Below, one piece after another: positions 26,731 through 29,272 of a DNA stretch of 29,272 bases; the stretch's first letter is position 1; the number at the start of each line of letters is the position of its first letter. The stretch spans positions 1 through 29,272 of the forward strand of contig DASUKA010000073.1 of assembly GCA_036278935.1 (NCBI GenBank), given 5' to 3'. The notes below the pieces were generated by a model. The model saw only the letters and a list, made by a program, of their open reading frames with translations, ran no database searches and had not been told where the DNA came from. This stretch comes from DASSNR01 sp036278935. GTDB lineage: Bacteria > Gemmatimonadota > Gemmatimonadetes > Gemmatimonadales > Gemmatimonadaceae. The translations under genes and the position numbers were made by a program.

Positions 26731-26921
26731 GGTGTTGGGAGTGGGGTGTAGGGTGAGCAACTGTTGTCATTCCGAGCGCAGCGAGGAATCTCGTGCAGGC
26801 GGGAAGATTCCTCAGTCGCTTCGCTCCTTCGGAATGACATCCGAGAGGCTTGCGCTCTCTCGGAATGAGGCCGGTGGCTCATGCCGTCCCACCACACCCG
26901 CGACCCGATTCCCAACACCCT
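26729..26921. repeat. Repeat copy C: inverted repeat with G-quadruplex-type arms and central palindrome
   Basis: Terminal arms (26729-26755 and 26893-26921) are imperfect inverted repeats; both end in AGGGTGTTGGGA read inward. Left arm, plus strand: GGG runs at 26730, 26737, 26744 and 26751, exactly 7 nt apart. Right arm, minus strand: four such runs at 26897-26920. Between them are the core hairpin (26765-26839), a small palindrome CCGAGAG/CTCTCGG (26841-26863) and a segment GGTGGCTCATGCCGTCCCACC (about 26873-26893) shared, inverted, with copy D. No 8-nt tract is present. The repeat starts at the acd stop codon and ends 31 bp before the leuDH ATG. Confidence 0.85.
26765..26839. repeat. Core palindrome of copy C (TGTCATTCC...GGAATGACA)
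   Basis: TGTCATTCCGA...GAGGAATCT (left) pairs with AGATTCCTC...TCGGAATGACA (right), forming a long, interrupted stem around a loop of about 13 nt. The same sequence class recurs in copy D at 28130-28207. Confidence 0.85.
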
Positions 26922-26952
26922 GAACAACGACCCTTACCATGGACTCTTCTCA

Positions 26953-28065
26953 ATGACCGCCATATCGGAACTCACCACCACGCAGAATACCACACCGAGC
27001 CTCTTCGACCGGCTGGCCGAGATGGGACACGAGCAGCTCGTCATGAGCAGCGATCCCTCCGCCGGCTATCGCGGCATCATCGCGATTCACAGCACCACAC
27101 TCGGACCCGCACTGGGGGGCACACGGTTCTGGCGCTACGCATCCGACGAGGACGCCATTGTCGACGCGCTCCGGCTCTCTCGCGGGATGACGTACAAGAA
27201 TGCCGTCGCGGGACTGAATCTGGGTGGTGGCAAGTCCGTGATCATCGGCGACAATCGTACCAGGAATCGCGAGATGATCTTCCGGGCGCATGGGCGTTTT
27301 GTCGAGAGTCTGGGTGGCCGCTACGTCACGGCGGAGGACGTCGGCACGAGCACCAGCGACATGGACTACGTCCACATGGAGACGGACTATGTGGCCGGAT
27401 TGGCCGGCCGGTCGGGTGATCCCTCCCCGGTGACGGCGCACGGGGTGTTCCGCGCCGTGCAGGCCGCGGCGCACGTCCGGTGGGGCTCCGACAGCCTGGA
27501 AGGAAAGACGGTGGCGATCCAGGGATGTGGTCACGTGGGATACTACCTCGCCAAGGAGTTGCGGGATGCGGGTGCCGCGCTCGTGGTCACGGACATCGAC
27601 GCCGAGCGCGTCCAGCGCGTGGTGACGGAGCTCGGGGCGCGCGCCGTGCAGCCGGACGAGATCTACGGCGTGAAGGCCGATATCTTTGCTCCATGCGCGC
27701 TGGGCGCGGTGATCAATGATCGCACGATCCCACAGCTCAAGGTGGAAATTGTTGCCGGCGCGGCGAACAACCAGCTCCTCGATGAGCGGCATGGTGACGT
27801 GCTCGAGGAGCGCGGGATTCTCTACACGCCCGACTACGTCGCCAACGCAGGTGGGGTGATCAACGTGTACGGCGAGCTCGCCGGCTGGGATGCACAGCGT
27901 GCGTTGCGCAAGGCTGACGAGATCTATGACACCGTGCTCGGCGTCTTCGATATCGCCAAGACGGAGGGCGTGCCCACCTATCTGGCTGCCGACCGCCTCG
28001 CTGAGCGCCGGCTGAAGGCGGTGGGCTCGCTGGTGAAAACCTGGCCGCAATGGCCGAACAGGTGA
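26953..28065 (+). CDS. Leucine dehydrogenase-type amino acid dehydrogenase (Glu/Leu/Phe/Val family)
   Basis: NAD+-dependent oxidative deamination of a branched-chain or aromatic amino acid to the 2-oxo acid. 370 aa from ATG 26953; an in-frame ATG at 26881 lies inside repeat copy C and would add only repeat-coded residues. Motifs: LGPALGGTRFW; K82 in RGMTYKNAVAGL and K94 in NLGGGKSVI, 12 residues apart as in leucine dehydrogenase; AEDVGTS with the catalytic Asp129; Rossmann motif IQGCGHVGYYLA (G191, G193, G196); NNQL; and PDYVANAGGVINVY. The length and GCGHVG form favour Leu/Val over Glu dehydrogenase. It sits next to acyl-CoA genes, consistent with branched-chain amino acid breakdown (inference). 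No Shine-Dalgarno sequence is seen. Confidence 0.92.
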   Translation: MTAISELTTTQNTTPSLFDRLAEMGHEQLVMSSDPSAGYRGIIAIHSTTLGPALGGTRFWRYASDEDAIVDALRLSRGMTYKNAVAGLNLGGGKSVIIGDNRTRNREMIFRAHGRFVESLGGRYVTAEDVGTSTSDMDYVHMETDYVAGLAGRSGDPSPVTAHGVFRAVQAAAHVRWGSDSLEGKTVAIQGCGHVGYYLAKELRDAGAALVVTDIDAERVQRVVTELGARAVQPDEIYGVKADIFAPCALGAVINDRTIPQLKVEIVAGAANNQLLDERHGDVLEERGILYTPDYVANAGGVINVYGELAGWDAQRALRKADEIYDTVLGVFDIAKTEGVPTYLAADRLAERRLKAVGSLVKTWPQWPNR

Positions 28066-28076
28066 GCGAGAGAAGA

Positions 28077-28282
28077 GTAGGGGGTAGGGAATAGGGTGTC
28101 CGGTGGACGGGAACGGCATGAACCACCGCTGTCATTCCAAAGGAGCGGAGCGACTGAGGAATCTCCGCGCCTGGCGAGCAGATTCCTCGCGTTCGCGCGG
28201 AATGACAGCCACCACCTACCCGACACCCGACTCCCTTACTCCCTGTCGCCTGACTCACTGACCTGCTGACTCACTGACCGAC
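28077..28282. repeat. Repeat copy D: mosaic inverted repeat filling the leuDH/rpiB gap
   Basis: Left arm (28077-28100): 7-nt periodic G-rich tract, then a segment with GGTGG...ACGGCATGAACCACC related to copy C in inverted orientation and to the centre of copy B. Core hairpin at 28130-28207. Right arm: 7-nt periodic C-rich tract (28219-28243, minus strand fits a four-run G-quadruplex pattern), then four 8-nt units of TGACYCAC type (28251-28282) as in copy B. So D carries the core of C and the outer tract of B. It ends 17 bp before the rpiB ATG. Confidence 0.85.
28130..28207. repeat. Core palindrome of copy D (TGTCATTCC...GGAATGACA)
   Basis: TGTCATTCCAAAGGAGCG with GACTGAGGAATCT (left) faces AGATTCCTCGCG with GCGCGGAATGACA (right) around a loop of about 15 nt. 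The 5' arm of D resembles the reverse complement of the 3' arm of C, so the two cores lie in opposite orientation. Confidence 0.85.
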
Positions 28283-28299
28283 TTCTTCACAACCTCGCC

Positions 28300-28761
28300 A
28301 TGCCCAACACAGAAACCATCGCCATCGCCACGGACCACGCGGGTTTCGAGATGAAGCAGAAGCTCGTCGCGACGCTCGAGCGCATGGGCTATCAGGTGCA
28401 GGATATGGGGGCGCACAGCCTCCAGCCCAAGGACGATTATCCGGTGTACGCCCATCCCCTTGCACGCGAGGTGTCGGAGGGGGAGGTGAAGCGCGGGGTG
28501 TTGCTATGCGGAACTGGACTGGGGATGTCATACGTGGCCAACCGGTATCCGCACGTGCGTGCGGCCGTCGTGTGGGACGCCGACGTGGCCAGGCTCTCGC
28601 GGGAGCATAATGACGCCAACGTGCTGGTGCTTCCGGCGCGATGCCTGTCGGATGAAGAGGCTGTCGCGATTCTGAAGACGTGGCTCGAGACGCCCTTTGA
28701 TGGCGGCCGGCACCAACGCCGAATCGAGGAGATCGAGCTGGACCACGCCCCCAAGGAGTGA
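28300..28761 (+). CDS. rpiB: Ribose-5-phosphate isomerase B
   Basis: Interconverts ribose-5-phosphate and ribulose-5-phosphate, the product of gnd. 153 aa from ATG 28300; normal length for RpiB/LacA/LacB. Motifs: IATDHAGFEMKQKL (D12, H13), DDYPVYAHPLA, LLCGTGLGMSYVANRY with C70 as the likely catalytic base, SREHNDANVLVLPAR (H103, N104), and the C-terminal FDGGRHQRRIEEIE. No Shine-Dalgarno sequence precedes the start; the upstream gap is repeat copy D. It is followed by glyA after six bases, so the two are likely co-transcribed. This pairing, common in several phyla, links pentose phosphate and one-carbon metabolism. Confidence 0.96.
   Translation: MPNTETIAIATDHAGFEMKQKLVATLERMGYQVQDMGAHSLQPKDDYPVYAHPLAREVSEGEVKRGVLLCGTGLGMSYVANRYPHVRAAVVWDADVARLSREHNDANVLVLPARCLSDEEAVAILKTWLETPFDGGRHQRRIEEIELDHAPKE
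28753..28758 (+). promoter_or_regulatory. Ribosome binding site of glyA
   Basis: AAGGAG lies at the end of rpiB, nine bases before ATG 28768. A GTG in the same frame at 28762 is too close to it, so the ATG is preferred. Confidence 0.6.
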
Positions 28762-28767
28762 GTGATC

Positions 28768-29272
28768 ATGCGGTGGTTCGAGTGGGAGCGCCGTCCGCCG
28801 GGCGATGCGCTGCGGCAGGGAGACCCGGAAATTGCGGCGGCCATCGACTGTGAGGTACGGCGGCAGTCGGATGGGCTGGAGCTGATCGCGAGTGAAAACT
28901 TCGTCTCGCCCGCCGTGATGGAGGCCATGGGCTCGCCGCTCACGAACAAATACGCGGAAGGGTACCCCGGCAAGCGCTATTACGGTGGGTGCGAGTGTGT
29001 GGATGTGGTGGAGCGGTTGGCGATCGAGCGCGCCAAGCAGGCGTTTCGCGCAGAGCACGCCAACGTGCAGCCGCACTCGGGTGCACAAGCGAACATGGCG
29101 GTGTATTTCGCGTTCACGAAGCCTGGCGACACCATCCTCGGGATGAACCTCTCGCACGGCGGGCACCTCACGCACGGCTCGCCCGTCAACTTTTCTGGCA
29201 CGCTGTACCGGGCGGTGGCGTACGGGGTGCGGGAAGACAGCGGACGCATCGACATGGACGTGGGGGGGGGGG
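28768..29272 (+). CDS. glyA: Serine hydroxymethyltransferase, 3' end cut by window edge
   Basis: PLP enzyme converting serine and tetrahydrofolate to glycine and methylene-tetrahydrofolate. Only about the first 165 of ~420 residues are present. Motifs: QSDGLELIASENFVSPAVMEA (33-53), the strongest family signature; LTNKYAEGYPGKRYYGGCECVD; ANVQPHSGAQANMAVYFAF; LSHGGHLTHGSPVNFSG. The PLP lysine lies beyond the window. After Asp164 (RIDMD) the reading becomes V-G-G-G from a run of 11 G at 29262-29272, which does not match the family and is probably not true coding sequence. Start ATG 28768 has a good ribosome binding site within the end of rpiB. Confidence 0.93.
   Translation, partial: MRWFEWERRPPGDALRQGDPEIAAAIDCEVRRQSDGLELIASENFVSPAVMEAMGSPLTNKYAEGYPGKRYYGGCECVDVVERLAIERAKQAFRAEHANVQPHSGAQANMAVYFAFTKPGDTILGMNLSHGGHLTHGSPVNFSGTLYRAVAYGVREDSGRIDMDVGGG

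Noticed and set aside
26881..26952. Upstream ATG for leuDH
   Set aside because: Lies within repeat copy C; the added residues are repeat-coded and absent from the usual N-terminus of leucine dehydrogenases.
26939..26956. Five-codon frame ATG GAC TCT TCT CAA TGA overlapping the leuDH ATG
   Set aside because: Could be a leader peptide by its overlap with the leuDH start, but it has no ribosome binding site and such short frames are common by chance.
28066..28299. Small open frames in the leuDH/rpiB gap
   Set aside because: They are translations of repeat copy D on either strand.

Overview
The window is a high-GC (by eye about two-thirds GC), densely coding stretch of a bacterial chromosome with an outer membrane. 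Gene content and style point to Gemmatimonadota (FCB group): a TIGR03545/TIGR03546 gene pair known only from diderm bacteria, an Ig-like lipoprotein rich in Asp-Thr-Thr-Arg, a Ser/Thr kinase with membrane segments, and dispersed intergenic repeats built around a TGTCATTCC/GGAATGACA palindrome. The phylum is an inference from style, not a database result. I find 23 protein genes, all but the two at the window edges complete. I see no tRNA, rRNA, CRISPR array, prophage or insertion sequence, and no gene-free gap longer than about 235 bases.

Layout. (1) 1-5466, minus strand: valS, an Ig-like lipoprotein and selA form an overlapping operon; selA is cut by the left edge. (2) 5646-8850, plus: TIGR03546 membrane protein, TIGR03545 AsmA-like protein and a TauE/SafE-type permease, tightly packed. 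(3) 8911-9741, minus: BON-domain membrane protein. (4) 9900-11909, plus: thrS. (5) 12076-19696, plus: GH15 glucoamylase, ROK glucokinase, HAD hydrolase, gnd, zwf, pgl. This operon could take alpha-glucan to glucose, glucose-6-phosphate and the oxidative pentose phosphate pathway. (6) 19739-21637, minus: Ser/Thr protein kinase. (7) 21869-25410, plus: thiolase, bioY, CPBP protease and 3-hydroxyacyl-CoA dehydrogenase, overlapping end to end. (8) 25567-29272, plus: acyl-CoA dehydrogenase, leucine-type dehydrogenase, rpiB and glyA; glyA is cut by the right edge, which ends in an anomalous run of 11 G.

Metabolic logic. The window combines two aminoacyl-tRNA synthetases, selenocysteine synthesis, glucan to pentose phosphate flux (with rpiB downstream), short-chain or branched-chain acyl-CoA and amino-acid catabolism, and serine/glycine C1 metabolism (glyA).

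Most interesting signal. A mosaic repeat family occupies the gaps hbd/acd, acd/leuDH and leuDH/rpiB, with a partial copy before the TIGR03546 gene. Each full copy is an imperfect inverted repeat made of exchangeable modules: an outer 8-nt periodic tract (consensus TGACYCAC), a 7-nt periodic tract (CCCNNNN; its complement fits a G-quadruplex pattern) and, in two copies, a central long hairpin. The copies touch or include neighbouring stop codons and end a few bases to some 30 bases before the next start codon. They may be non-autonomous mobile elements, 5' leader elements or transcription boundaries.
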